Source: Pseudomonas benzenivorans (GTDB lineage: Bacteria > Pseudomonadota > Gammaproteobacteria > Pseudomonadales > Pseudomonadaceae). Taken from it: a stretch of 64,000 nucleotides of DNA. The notes below the pieces were generated by a model. The model searched no databases and was not told the origin of the DNA. It saw only the letters and a program-made list of their open reading frames with translations. Positions 56,768-64,000 of this stretch are shown here, piece by piece (within the stretch, counting starts at the first letter, position 1; each line of letters starts with the position of its first letter). A program made the translations under genes and the position numbers. Location of the stretch: the NCBI RefSeq assembly GCF_900100495.1, contig NZ_FNCT01000007.1, positions 1 through 64,000 of the forward strand, read 5' to 3'.

Positions 56768-59700
56768 CTACCAGCTATCGACGCAGCGCTTCCTGCCCGC
56801 GCGCGGCGCCGGCTTGGGCGCCGCGTTCAGCCCGCGCAGCAGCCAGGCGCGGGTCTCCTGCGGGTCGATCACCGCGTCGATCTCCAGGTAGCTGGCCATG
56901 TTGCTGGCCTTGCCGCTCTGGTAGGCCTCGGCCACCAGGTGGTCGAACAGTTGCTGGCGTTCCGTCGGTTCCTCCACGGCCGCCAGCTCCTTGGCGAAAC
57001 CCAGGCGCACCGCGCCCTCCAGGCCCATGGCGCCGAATTCGGCGCTGGGCCAGGCGATGGTCAGCAGCGGCGAGTGGAAGCTGCCGGCGGCCATGGCCTG
57101 GGCGCCGAGGCCGTAGCCCTTGCGCAGCACCACGCTGAAGAACGGCACCGTGAGGCTGGCGGCGGCGACGAACAGGCGCGACACGTGGCGCACCGTGGCC
57201 TGCTTCTCCGCCTCCGGCCCGACCATGAAGCCGGGTGTATCGCAGAGGGAGACCATCGGCAGGTCGAAGGCATCGCACAGCTGCATGAAGCGCGCGGCCT
57301 TGTCGCCGGCCGGCGCATCGATGGCGCCGCCCAGGTGCATGGGATTGTTGGCCAGCAGGCCGAACGGCTGGCCTTCGATGCGCACCAGGGCGGTGATCAG
57401 CCCCGGGGCGAACTCGCGGCGCAGCTCCAGCACCGAGTCCGTATCGGCGAGGGTGGCGATGAGCCGGCGGATGTCGTAGACGCGCAGGCGATTTTCCGGG
57501 ATCGAGTGGCGCAGCTCGCGCTGGTCGGCGCACTGCCAGTCGGCCAACGGCCCCTGGAAGTAGCCCAGGTATTGCCTGGCCACCCGCACCGCCTCGGCTT
57601 CATCCTTCACCCGTACGTCGATCACCCCGTTCGGCCCCTGCACGCTGACCGGGCCGACCTGTTCCGCGCTGAAGCGGCCGAGGCCGCCGCCTTCGATCAT
57701 CGCCGGGCCGGCCATGCCGATGGTCGCGTTCTCCGTAGCGATGATCACATCGCAGCAGCCGAGCAGGGCGGCGTTGCCGGCGAAGCAGCGCCCGGAGACC
57801 ACCCCGACCAGCGGCACCAGCCCGGACAGCCTGGCCATGCCGACGAAGGTGTGGCAGTCCAGCCCGGCGACGCCGACGAAATCGCTGTCGCCCGGCCGGC
57901 CGCCACCGCCTTCGGCGAACAGCACCAGCGGCAGGCGCCATTGCTCGGCCAGGCCGAGCATGCGGTCGGTCTTCTTGTGGTTGATCACCCCCTGGGTGCC
58001 GGCGAACACCGTGTAGTCGTAGGCCAGCGCCATGCAGCGTGCCGCCTGGCTGCCGAACAGTCCGGCGTTGACCGTGCCGATGCCGGCCACCAGGCCATCG
58101 GCGGGGCTCAGCTGCAGCAGTTCTTCGGGCGAACGGCGGCGACGCTGGGCGGCCAGGGCCAGGGCGCCGTATTCGCTGAAGCTGCCGTCATCCAGCAGGT
58201 CGGCGAGGTTCTCGCGCGCCGTGCGCTGGCCGGTCTTGCGCCGCTTGGCCACGGCCAGCGGGCGGCGCTGGTCGCCGGTCAGGGCGTGGCGTTCGCGCAC
58301 TTCGGCGAGATCGGCGCGGATATGCTCGAGGTCCAGGCTCTGCTCGCTCTGGGCCTGCTCGCCGTCGACCTCGGCCGGCTCGATGAACAGCAGCGGCTGG
58401 CCTTCGCCGACCGCGCTGCCGGGCTGCACGGCGAGGGCGCGGACGATGCCGCTGTGGCTGGCCTTGACCACCAACTCCATCTTCATCGCCTCGAGCACGG
58501 CGATGTCCTGGCCGAGCGCCACGGCATCGCCCTCGGTGACCTCCAGGCACACCAGCACGCCGCTGCTCGGCGCGTTCAGCGCGACGCTGCCGGGCGGCGC
58601 ATCGAGCGCCTGCTGGGCGCGCTCGGTTGGCGCCGGGCGAGCGGCGAAATACAGATGTGCATGGGCCTGCTGCTGCGGCGCCAGCAGGCGCTCCAGCTGG
58701 TTTTCGACGAAGCGCGTGTCGACCCGGTTGGCCGCCACCTCCGGCAGGCGCAGCAGGTTCTGCAGCAGGTGCAGGTTGCTCGCCACGCCTTCCAGGCGGA
58801 ACTCGCACAGCGCGCGGTAGGCACGCCGCAGCGCGGCCGGATAGTCCGGGGCGTGGGCGATCAGCTTGGCCAGCAGCGAGTCGTAGCTGGGGCTGACCGT
58901 ATAACCGGCGTAGCCGTAGCCGTCGACGCGCAGGCCGGGGCCGCTGGGCGGCTCGTAGGCGTTCAAGGTGCCGAAGGCCGGCTGGGGGCTGCCGTCGCCG
59001 CCCAGGCTCTCCAGGTTGATCCGCAGCTGCACGGCGCAGCCATTGAGCGCCGGCGGCTGCAGCAGGCCGAGCTGGGCCAGGCTGTGACCGGCGGCCAGCT
59101 GCAACTGGGTCTGCAACAGGTCGACCCCGGTGACCTGCTCGGTGACCGTGTGCTCGACCTGGATGCGCGGGTTGGCCTCCATAAAGTAGAAGGCATCGTC
59201 TTGCACGAGGAACTCGAAGGTGCCGAGGCCCTGGTAGCGCACCGCGGCGGCCAGCTTCAGCGCGGCGGCGATCATCCGCTCGCGGCTGGCGGGCGGCAGG
59301 TCCGGGCTGGGGGCGATTTCCAGCAGCTTCTGCTGGCGCCGTTGCAGGCTGCAGTCGCGCTCCCACAGGTGGCTGACCGCGCCGCTGCCGTCGCCGAGCA
59401 CCTGGATCTCGATATGCCGGGCGTTGCCCAGCAGTTGCTCGACGTACAGCGCGTCACTGCCGAAGGCGGCGCGGGCTTCCGACTGGCAGCGGGCGAAGGC
59501 CTGCTCCAGCTCGGCCTCGGCGAATACCGCACGCATGCCGCGGCCGCCGCCGCCGGCCAGGGCCTTGAGCATCACCGCGCCATGTGCGGCGCAGAACTCG
59601 CGGGCCTCGTCCAGGCTCACCGCGCGGTTGATCCCGGCCACCAGCGGCACGTCGCAGCGTTCGGCCAGCGCGCGGGCGGCGGCCTTGTCGCCGAACAGCG

Positions 59701-60031
59701 CCAGCACCTCGGCGCTGGGACCGACGAACACCAGGCCGGCGGCCTGGCAGCGGCGGGCGAACTCGGCGTTCTCGGCGAGGAAGCCGTAGCCCGGATGGAT
59801 CGCCTGGCAGCCCTCGGCCCGGGCGATGGCGATCAGCTGGTCCATGTCCAGGTAGGCCGGCACGCCACGGCCCTCGAGGGCGACGGCGCGGTCGGCCTTG
59901 CGCAGGTGCAGGGATGCGGCGTCGTCCGCGGCGAACACCGCCACCGAGCGGATGCCCAGCTCATGGGCGGCACGGGCGATACGGATGGCGATCTCGCCAC
60001 GGTTGGCGATCAACAGCGCGGAAAAGGGCAT
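56768..60031 (-). CDS. Fused biotin-dependent acyl-CoA carboxylase (BC-BCCP-CT)
   Basis: 1087 aa in one chain. Biotin carboxylase domain (1-~450): ALLIANRGEIAIRI, AIHPGYGFLAENAEF, MLKALAGGGGRGMR, NPRIQVEHTVTEQVTG. Biotin carrier domain (~483-555) with the biotinylated Lys517 in VLEAMKMELV. Carboxyltransferase domain (~570-1087): GVINHKKTDRMLGLAEQW, VVSGRCFAGNAAL, GMAGPAMIEGGGL, VSLCDTPGFMVGPEAE, KGYGLGAQAM. The layout resembles single-chain long-chain acyl-CoA carboxylases. Only ~30 residues lie between BC and BCCP, so I see no room for the usual BT domain. The acyl-CoA substrate is not decidable. It needs BirA (0.3 kb). The start MPFSALLIANRGE is preferred to one at 60094. Confidence 0.88.
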   Translation of the reverse strand: MPFSALLIANRGEIAIRIARAAHELGIRSVAVFAADDAASLHLRKADRAVALEGRGVPAYLDMDQLIAIARAEGCQAIHPGYGFLAENAEFARRCQAAGLVFVGPSAEVLALFGDKAAARALAERCDVPLVAGINRAVSLDEAREFCAAHGAVMLKALAGGGGRGMRAVFAEAELEQAFARCQSEARAAFGSDALYVEQLLGNARHIEIQVLGDGSGAVSHLWERDCSLQRRQQKLLEIAPSPDLPPASRERMIAAALKLAAAVRYQGLGTFEFLVQDDAFYFMEANPRIQVEHTVTEQVTGVDLLQTQLQLAAGHSLAQLGLLQPPALNGCAVQLRINLESLGGDGSPQPAFGTLNAYEPPSGPGLRVDGYGYAGYTVSPSYDSLLAKLIAHAPDYPAALRRAYRALCEFRLEGVASNLHLLQNLLRLPEVAANRVDTRFVENQLERLLAPQQQAHAHLYFAARPAPTERAQQALDAPPGSVALNAPSSGVLVCLEVTEGDAVALGQDIAVLEAMKMELVVKASHSGIVRALAVQPGSAVGEGQPLLFIEPAEVDGEQAQSEQSLDLEHIRADLAEVRERHALTGDQRRPLAVAKRRKTGQRTARENLADLLDDGSFSEYGALALAAQRRRRSPEELLQLSPADGLVAGIGTVNAGLFGSQAARCMALAYDYTVFAGTQGVINHKKTDRMLGLAEQWRLPLVLFAEGGGGRPGDSDFVGVAGLDCHTFVGMARLSGLVPLVGVVSGRCFAGNAALLGCCDVIIATENATIGMAGPAMIEGGGLGRFSAEQVGPVSVQGPNGVIDVRVKDEAEAVRVARQYLGYFQGPLADWQCADQRELRHSIPENRLRVYDIRRLIATLADTDSVLELRREFAPGLITALVRIEGQPFGLLANNPMHLGGAIDAPAGDKAARFMQLCDAFDLPMVSLCDTPGFMVGPEAEKQATVRHVSRLFVAAASLTVPFFSVVLRKGYGLGAQAMAAGSFHSPLLTIAWPSAEFGAMGLEGAVRLGFAKELAAVEEPTERQQLFDHLVAEAYQSGKASNMASYLEIDAVIDPQETRAWLLRGLNAAPKPAPRAGRKRCVDSW

Positions 60032-60149
60032 GGCGACTCCAGATGTTCTTGTTCTGGAAGCCATCTTAGGCGCTCGCCGGGCCGGGTAAACCAAGCCGCG
60101 GCGAGACGAACGTGCGGGTATTTGCCTGGGTGATGATCGTTACGCTGGG

Positions 60150-60174
60150 GTAGCCCGGATTTCATCCAGGTTAC
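60150..60174. repeat. Single gtagcccggat-type repeat
   Basis: gtagcccggat ttc atccaggttac, an imperfect palindrome of the same family as 52082-52147, in the gap between the carboxylase and ispA. Confidence 0.55.
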
Positions 60175-60198
60175 AAGAGCGTTGAACCCGACAGCCTG

Positions 60199-61086
60199 CT
60201 AGTGCTGGCGCGCGACGATATAGCGGGCCAGCTCGCGCAGCGGTTCGGCGGCTTCGTCGAACGGACGCAGGGCGTGCAGCGCCTGGTCGCGCAGTTCCAG
60301 GGCATAGGCCTTGGCCGCCTCGAGGCCGAGCAGCGCCGGGTAGGTCGGCTTGTGGTTGGCCTCATCTTTGCCCTGGGTCTTGCCCAGGGTGGCGGTGTCG
60401 CTTTCCACGTCGAGGATGTCGTCCTGCACCTGGAAGGCCAGGCCGATGGCCTGGGCGTAGACGTGCAGGGCCCTCAGCGTGCGCTCGTCGGCGCCGTCGC
60501 TGGCCAGGGCGCCGAGACGCACGCTGGCTTCGATCAGCGCGCCGGTCTTGTAGCGGTGCATGGTTTCCAGCGCCGCCTGGTCGAGGCTGTGGCCGACCGA
60601 GCCGAGGTCGATGGCCTGGCCGCCGACCATCCCGGCCGGGCCGGCGGCGCGCGCCAGGCAGTCGATCATCGCCAGGCGCAGCTCGGCGTCATGCGGGTTG
60701 CGCCGGGCGTCGGCGAGCACTTCGAAGGCCAGGCTCTGCAGGCCGTCGCCGGCGAGGATCGCGCTGGCCTCGTCGAAGGCCTTGTGGGTGGTGGGTTGGC
60801 CGCGGCGCAGGTCGTCGTCGTCCATCGCCGGCAGGTCGTCGTGCACCAGCGAGTAGGCGTGGATCAGCTCGACCGCGCAGGCCGCGCCATCGGCCCGCGC
60901 GGGGTCGCCGCCGAGGGCTTCGCAGGCGGCGTAGACCAGCAGCGGGCGGACCCGCTTGCCGCCGTTGATCACGCTGTAGCGCATGGCCTGGTACAGCCGT
61001 TGCAGTTCGCCGCGCGGGGCCTGCAGCAGGTTTTCCAGGGCCGCATCGACGCGGCGTTGGCACTGTGCCTGGTAGGCCTCGATCAT
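60199..61086 (-). CDS. ispA: Farnesyl diphosphate synthase
   Basis: 295 aa. Condenses IPP with DMAPP and GPP to FPP. The first Asp-rich motif is [20 protein letters not shown] and the second is [29 protein letters not shown] and [10 protein letters not shown] are also typical. The start [10 protein letters not shown] overlaps the xseB stop by 4 nt (ATGA). dxs, its usual downstream partner, is displaced by the carboxylase. Confidence 0.96.
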   Translation of the reverse strand: MIEAYQAQCQRRVDAALENLLQAPRGELQRLYQAMRYSVINGGKRVRPLLVYAACEALGGDPARADGAACAVELIHAYSLVHDDLPAMDDDDLRRGQPTTHKAFDEASAILAGDGLQSLAFEVLADARRNPHDAELRLAMIDCLARAAGPAGMVGGQAIDLGSVGHSLDQAALETMHRYKTGALIEASVRLGALASDGADERTLRALHVYAQAIGLAFQVQDDILDVESDTATLGKTQGKDEANHKPTYPALLGLEAAKAYALELRDQALHALRPFDEAAEPLRELARYIVARQH

Positions 61087-61325
61087 GCCGGTCGGTCCGC
61101 GTCGAAGGGGGCTTCCTCCAGTTCGCCGTCGCGCTCGAGGAGGATCTGCACCTTCTGTTCGGCCTGGCTCAGGGCGGCCTGGCAATCGCGGGTCAGGCGG
61201 ATGCCCTGTTCGAAGGCGGTCAGCGAGTCTTCCAGCGACAGCTCGCCGCTTTCCAGGCGTTCGACCAGGTTCTGCAGGTCGGTGAGGGACTGCTCGAAGT
61301 CGAGCGCGGCTTTTTTACGGGCCAT
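61083..61325 (-). CDS. xseB: Exodeoxyribonuclease VII small subunit
   Basis: 80 aa. It forms a complex with XseA that degrades single-stranded [23 protein letters not shown] is followed by the conserved [22 protein letters not shown]. An in-frame Met three codons upstream (61334) is possible. First gene of the xseB-ispA pair. Confidence 0.95.
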   Translation of the reverse strand: MARKKAALDFEQSLTDLQNLVERLESGELSLEDSLTAFEQGIRLTRDCQAALSQAEQKVQILLERDGELEEAPFDADRPA

Positions 61326-61405
61326 GGCGGGCATTCTCTGGCGGCGGTTGGAACCGCCGCGACACTAGCAGAGCCGCGGCCCCTGAGCAAATGCCGGCCG
61401 CCGGC

Positions 61406-62638
61406 TCAGGCCTGCGGCACCCCGGGCGCGTCGCTCAGGCGCGGATGGTCCTTGCCGAACAGGGTCTGCAGATAGGCTTCCTGCTGGCGCAGGCCGCGCC
61501 GTATCAGCATGTCGCGCCCGCCTGGCAGGCAGCGCAACAGGCAGTGCCAGGCGAAACGCGGCGGTCCGCTGAGCAGCGGGTACCAGGGCAGTATCCCGCC
61601 CGGCAGGCCCAGCGCCTGCATGCCCGCGCGGCTGATGAAGGTGCGCGCGATGCTCAGGTGGATCGCGCGGTTCAGCCGCCCGCGCAGCCACGGCAGGTTG
61701 GCGTAGTGGCGCTGCAGCGGTTCGTCGATCAGCGCGGCGCCCAGTTGGCGGCTGCTGGCGTCCGCCGGCGCCTGGGACAGCAGGTTATGGTAGAGCGCGC
61801 GCCGCGCCTGGTTTTCCTCGGCGTGCAGCCAGCGCTCGTCGACCCCCATCAGCCAGGCGATGTAACGCCAGAGGTGGGTGATCGCCGCGCCGTCGCGGCG
61901 CGACAACGGGACGCCGAGCAGGCGCTGGCCGAGCAGGAAAATCACCGAGAAGGCCAGGTAGGTGGCGTGCATGTCGCCCTGGTTGATCGGCAGGCCGTAG
62001 TACGCCGGGTCCCAGTCGGCCATGCCGGCCACGCGGCGGCGCACCAGCGCGTGGATCAGGCGCACCTGCAGGGTGCTGCGGTAGCCGGGCGCGCCGTGGC
62101 GCATGCCACCGGGGCGGGTGCAGTCGATCCACCACTTGGTGGTTTCCGCGACGCGCCGTTGTGCGCCTTTCTCCAGCATGCCGGTGAGCACCAGGGTGCG
62201 GTTGATCGCCGAGGCCTGGTAGCCGGCGAGCAGGCCCAGGTCGCGCAGCACGCGCATGCCGGTCAGCCCGGACAGGCCGCAGGCCTGCGCGCCCTGCTGC
62301 AATAGCTGCGGATCGAGCCAGGCGGGCGGCGCCTCGACCTGGGCGAAGAACTGCCGCAAGGGTAGCGGGGCGTCATCCAGGGCATCGATACCCTCGTCCA
62401 CCGCGCGGTCATACAGCGGCTTGGCCTGGCCCAGGCAGCTTGCCAGCATCCAGTCGAGCAGCCGGTCCATCGGTTCATCGCCCTGCAGCAGGGACTCGCC
62501 GATCGCCTGCCACTCGCCGGCGTCGGGCTCGGCCTGGCCCTTGATGAAGCGGCGGATGGGTGCGGCGCTGCGCTGCGCCTGGGCGAGGTCGGCGCCATGG
62601 CGGGCGGGAATGCGGACGGTCGGCTGGGGCATGTTCAT
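61406..62638 (-). CDS. Oxygenase MpaB / DUF2236 family protein
   Basis: 410 aa, no signal peptide. The DUF2236 core includes ETTKWWIDCTRPGGMRHGAPG, then RSTLQVRLIHALVRRRV with the conserved Arg/His region that binds haem in rubber oxygenase Lcp, and WDPAYYGLPINQGDMHATYL. Members include Lcp and fungal MpaB; a haem-dependent oxygenase activity is likely but the substrate is unknown. The start MNMPQPTVRIP (62638) is divergent from a TetR gene, with a likely operator in the 84-nt gap. Confidence 0.82.
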   Translation of the reverse strand: MNMPQPTVRIPARHGADLAQAQRSAAPIRRFIKGQAEPDAGEWQAIGESLLQGDEPMDRLLDWMLASCLGQAKPLYDRAVDEGIDALDDAPLPLRQFFAQVEAPPAWLDPQLLQQGAQACGLSGLTGMRVLRDLGLLAGYQASAINRTLVLTGMLEKGAQRRVAETTKWWIDCTRPGGMRHGAPGYRSTLQVRLIHALVRRRVAGMADWDPAYYGLPINQGDMHATYLAFSVIFLLGQRLLGVPLSRRDGAAITHLWRYIAWLMGVDERWLHAEENQARRALYHNLLSQAPADASSRQLGAALIDEPLQRHYANLPWLRGRLNRAIHLSIARTFISRAGMQALGLPGGILPWYPLLSGPPRFAWHCLLRCLPGGRDMLIRRGLRQQEAYLQTLFGKDHPRLSDAPGVPQA

Positions 62639-62678
62639 ACCTTGGTTGGTTGTGGGGGCATGGGCTGTCGCTACGCTA

Positions 62679-62698
62679 TTGCGAGTAGTTGCTCGCAA
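62679..62698. promoter_or_regulatory. Candidate TetR operator
   Basis: TTGCGAG-N6-CTCGCAA, a perfect 7-bp inverted repeat in the divergent promoter region. A second imperfect dyad (gttg-ctcgcaaa-caac) overlaps it, and a further tcgca half-site follows at 62703. The position suits autoregulation plus control of the MpaB-type gene. Confidence 0.6.
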
Positions 62699-62722
62699 AC
62701 AACTCGCATGCCGGGAGAGCGA

Positions 62723-63337
62723 ATGAGAAAGCAGCCGAGTCAGAAGCGCTCGAGCCAGATGGTCGCCGCCCTGCTCGAGGCGACGGCGCTGGAACTGGGT
62801 GAGCGCGGCCTCGACGGGCTCACCACCAACCGCATCGCCCAGCGCGCCGGGGCCAGCATCGGCTCGCTTTATCAGTACTTCGACAGCAAGGAGGCGCTGC
62901 TCGAGGCGCTGCTGCAGCAGCAGGTCGGTCGGCTGATGGCGGTGGTCTACCAGCGCCTGCGGCCGTTGCTCGGCGCCGACGTCGGGACGGTCACGCGGGC
63001 CATCCTCGCGGGCATCTTCGAGCAGGTCGAACAGGACAAGGGGCAGCGCGAACTGGTGCGCAACTGGCACCGGCTGCACGCCGGCGCGGTGTTCCAGGCC
63101 CTGGAGCGGGACATGACCGAGGTGTGCCGGCAATACCTGCTGCGCCACGCCGACGAATACCGCATCGACAACCTGCCGGCCACGCTGTTCGTGCTGATCA
63201 ACTCGGTGCAGTACACCACGGCGCGCTACTTCAGCACGGAGCCGTTACTGCTCGGGCGCGACGAGGTGATCGAGGCGCTGAGCCGGATGGTCGAGACGCT
63301 GTGCCTGTCGTGGAAGGCCGATCAGCCGGCGAAATAG
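62723..63337 (+). CDS. TetR/AcrR-family transcriptional regulator
   Basis: 204 aa. The N-terminal helix-turn-helix is typical: ALELGERGLDGLTTNRIAQR followed by AGASIGSLYQYFDSKEALLE. The C-terminal ligand domain shows no recognised ligand motif. Divergent from the MpaB-type gene, its probable target. The start at 62723 follows gggagagc. Its end overlaps the convergent permease gene by 16 nt. Confidence 0.9.
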   Translation: MRKQPSQKRSSQMVAALLEATALELGERGLDGLTTNRIAQRAGASIGSLYQYFDSKEALLEALLQQQVGRLMAVVYQRLRPLLGADVGTVTRAILAGIFEQVEQDKGQRELVRNWHRLHAGAVFQALERDMTEVCRQYLLRHADEYRIDNLPATLFVLINSVQYTTARYFSTEPLLLGRDEVIEALSRMVETLCLSWKADQPAK

Positions 63338-64000
63338 GTGGCGCGGAAGTAGTAGAGGGTCATGCCGCCGCCGACCAGGATGACCAAGGCGCGCAGCAGC
63401 GCCGGCGGCAGGCGCTGGCCGAGCGCGCCGCCGGCGTAGCCGCCGAGGGTCGCGCCGCTGAGCAGGATCGCCAGCTCGTACCAGCTGACCCGCCCGGCGA
63501 CCACGAAGGTGACGGTGGCGATGCTGTAGATCACCGCCGAGATCAGGTTCTTCAGCGCGTTGGCGCGGGCCAGCGGGTGGCCTTCGATGGCGAACGCCGC
63601 CAGTTGCAGGATGCCCATGCCGGCACCGAAGTAGCCGCCGTAAACCGACACGCCGACGTGCGCGCCGAGCGACAGCGGGGCGTGCGGCGGCTGCGCCGCT
63701 GGCGCCCGGCGCGCCGCCAACCAGCGGCTGAGCCAGGGGCTGGCGGCGAACAGCGCGGTGGCGGTCAGCAGCAGCCAGGGGATCAGGCCGCGGAACAGCT
63801 CGTCGCCGCCGGCCAGCAGCAGCAGGCCACCGCCCAGGCCGCCGACGAGGCCGGCGAGCAGCAGCGGCAGCAGGTAGCGGCCGAGCGGGCGCAGGGTGCT
63901 ACGCGCGGCCCAGGCCCCGGCCAGGCTGGCCGGCCACAACGCCACGGCATTGGTGGCGTTGGCGGTGACCGGCGGCAAGCCGGCGGCCAGCAGCGCGGGG
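63322..64000 (-). CDS. TauE/SafE-family permease (TSUP), 5' end cut by window
   Basis: At least 226 codons visible; the reading frame stays open to the window edge (ALLAAGLPPVTANATNAVALW), so the true start is outside. Several membrane segments: LLPLLLAGLVGGLGGGLLLL, LIPWLLLTATALFAASPWL, and GVSVYGGYFGAGMGILQLAAF, the TSUP signature region. These permeases export or import sulfur-containing or carboxylate anions; the substrate here is unknown. It converges with the TetR gene, overlapping it by 16 nt. Confidence 0.85.
   Translation of the reverse strand, partial: PALLAAGLPPVTANATNAVALWPASLAGAWAARSTLRPLGRYLLPLLLAGLVGGLGGGLLLLAGGDELFRGLIPWLLLTATALFAASPWLSRWLAARRAPAAQPPHAPLSLGAHVGVSVYGGYFGAGMGILQLAAFAIEGHPLARANALKNLISAVIYSIATVTFVVAGRVSWYELAILLSGATLGGYAGGALGQRLPPALLRALVILVGGGMTLYYFRATYFAG

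Noticed and set aside
56465..60133. Open frame of 1222 codons on the plus strand
   Set aside because: It covers the carboxylase and the start of dxs in antisense, has low-complexity His/Gln/Ala/Gly-rich composition and no recognised motif.

Overview
The window is chromosomal DNA of a Pseudomonas-like gammaproteobacterium (Pseudomonas sensu lato). The evidence is the 5S rRNA-birA-coaX-tRNA(Tyr,Gly,Thr)-tuf order, a complete S10/spc/alpha ribosomal cluster with Pseudomonas-type proteins, and the neighbourhoods bfr-uvrA-yajR-ssb, epimerase-oprG, the Zur-type DUF2796/ABC/DUF3299 operon, and ybbN-nrdR-ribD-riboswitch-ribC-ribB-ribH-nusB-thiL-pgpA-ribA. All of these follow the P. aeruginosa gene order as I remember it. 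No prophage, IS transposase or CRISPR array is visible.

Layout. 1-2.7 kb: end of an rRNA operon, birA, coaX and a SPOR-domain gene. 2.8-4.4 kb: three tRNAs and a single tuf. 4.4-18.25 kb: 28 ribosomal, secY and rpoA genes in three transcription blocks, each restarted by a terminator plus a promoter. 18.3-28 kb: an NhaC-type antiporter remnant, katG, a bacterioferritin, an M14 carboxypeptidase, uvrA, a YajR-like MFS transporter and ssb. 28.3-31 kb: two nucleotide-sugar SDR genes and oprG/ompW. 31.1-36 kb: a complete second TonB energy-transduction operon (DUF3450, TtpC-like, ExbB, ExbD, TonB, TPR). 36.1-39.3 kb: a zinc-starvation type ABC operon with a Zur-like box. 39.4-51.3 kb: thioredoxin-TPR protein, a methyltransferase and lipoprotein pair, nrdR and the riboflavin operon with its FMN riboswitch, nusB, thiL, pgpA, a solute-binding lipoprotein, a retropepsin-like protein and ribA. 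51.2-54.6 kb: a BtuF-like protein converging on btuB, which has a cobalamin riboswitch. 54.7-61.3 kb: xseB-ispA and dxs, split by a fused acyl-CoA carboxylase. 61.4-64 kb: an MpaB-type oxygenase with a divergent TetR regulator, and a TauE/SafE permease cut by the window end.

The most striking feature is structural. A single tuf connects the tRNA-Thr side directly to rpsJ. In Pseudomonas two tuf copies normally flank tRNA-Trp-secE-nusG-rplKAJL-rpoBC-rpsLG-fusA, and that essential block is absent here. An assembly collapse of the two tuf copies, or a real tuf x tuf rearrangement, would explain it. Other leads are the TonB2 operon placed between oprG and the Zur-type operon, the carboxylase splitting xseB-ispA-dxs, a 256-bp MITE-like element abutting nusB and thiL, intergenic palindromes that supply stop codons, and an upstream ORF in the FMN-riboswitch leader.

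Gene names and functions come from reading translated sequences and recalled family knowledge. No database search was run. Statements about P. aeruginosa synteny are from memory.
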